DNA from: an uncultured Acetatifactor sp.
GTDB taxonomy: Bacteria > Bacillota > Clostridia > Lachnospirales > Lachnospiraceae
Direction of reading: 5' to 3'
Assembly (NCBI GenBank): GCA_910578185.1
Contig: CAJTPN010000030.1
Span: 1 to 32,751 of the forward strand
Length of the DNA: 32,751 bases
The notes beneath the pieces are model-generated. The model saw only the letters and a program-made list of their open reading frames with translations. It ran no database searches and was not told where the DNA came from. Shown here piece after piece: positions 32,572 through 32,751 of this stretch. The stretch's first letter is position 1; each line of letters begins with the position of its first letter. Both the position numbers and the translations under genes were made by a program.

Positions 32572-32751
32572 GGAATGTGGGGCATGGCGGTTGCTATGCT
32601 CTATATTTTTGTGGTAAAAAGAAGCAGGAAGTGGTACAATCAAACTAATTAGGAGAATGCAAAACTTTTTCGAATTTGGATATTAGTAAGATGAACATAG
32701 CATTCTGGTAATATGTCAAGAACTTTATGAAAAAGATTTTGATATGTTTTT
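32572..32751 (+). other. Right-edge sequence with no supported feature
   Basis: A+T-rich sequence with short frames only, such as a nine-codon one after GGAGA near 32652. Nothing recognisable before the window ends. Confidence 0.4.

Overview
The window looks like a chromosome segment from a low-to-mid G+C member of the Clostridia, most likely Lachnospiraceae. The reasons are AGGAGG-type ribosome binding sites, lipobox lipoproteins, type-1 sugar ABC importers without their own ATPase, FtsX-like permeases with a long coiled-coil insert, and the mix of mobile-element debris. No rRNA, tRNA or CRISPR array was seen.

Positions 1 to about 10,500 are an A+T-richer accessory island made largely of broken parts. 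In order they are: the end of an IS3-family element whose orfA is frameshifted; the tail of an unidentified protein; a RhuM-Fic pseudogene; a 5' piece of a group II intron with no reverse transcriptase; an intact 1,514-residue STAND NTPase with an N-terminal PD-(D/E)xK-like nuclease segment (Avs-like, probably antiphage); the tail of a possible DUF1016-like nuclease; a 223-residue unknown protein with a possible nuclease motif; a Phd/Doc toxin-antitoxin pair with a damaged toxin; a VbhA-like/Fic pair that looks intact; and the tail of a probable serine recombinase. Two copies of a 15-bp-stem hairpin, at 7472 and 9162, bracket the unknown protein and the Phd/Doc pair.

From about 10,500 the sequence looks like stable chromosome. 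It holds a metallophosphoesterase, then a convergent 1,006-residue membrane protein that joins two GT-C glycosyltransferase modules. Next come a MacB/LolD-type ATPase and an FtsX-like permease carrying about 300 residues of coiled coil, followed by a PHP-domain phosphoesterase.

Positions 19,599 to 32,018 hold a seven-gene unit read in one direction, preceded by a promoter, a strong intrinsic terminator inside the leader, and a possible second promoter overlapping that terminator. The genes are a lipoprotein (beta-propeller-like region plus solute-binding domain), two MalF/MalG-type permeases, a HlyD/MacA-like adaptor, a MacB-core-like membrane protein without an FtsX domain, and two more lipoproteins with the same fused design that look like a tandem duplication. 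No ATPase is encoded inside the unit. The mix of import-type and export-type parts, with three propeller-like/solute-binding fusions, is the least conventional system here. The STAND nuclease is the best defence candidate.
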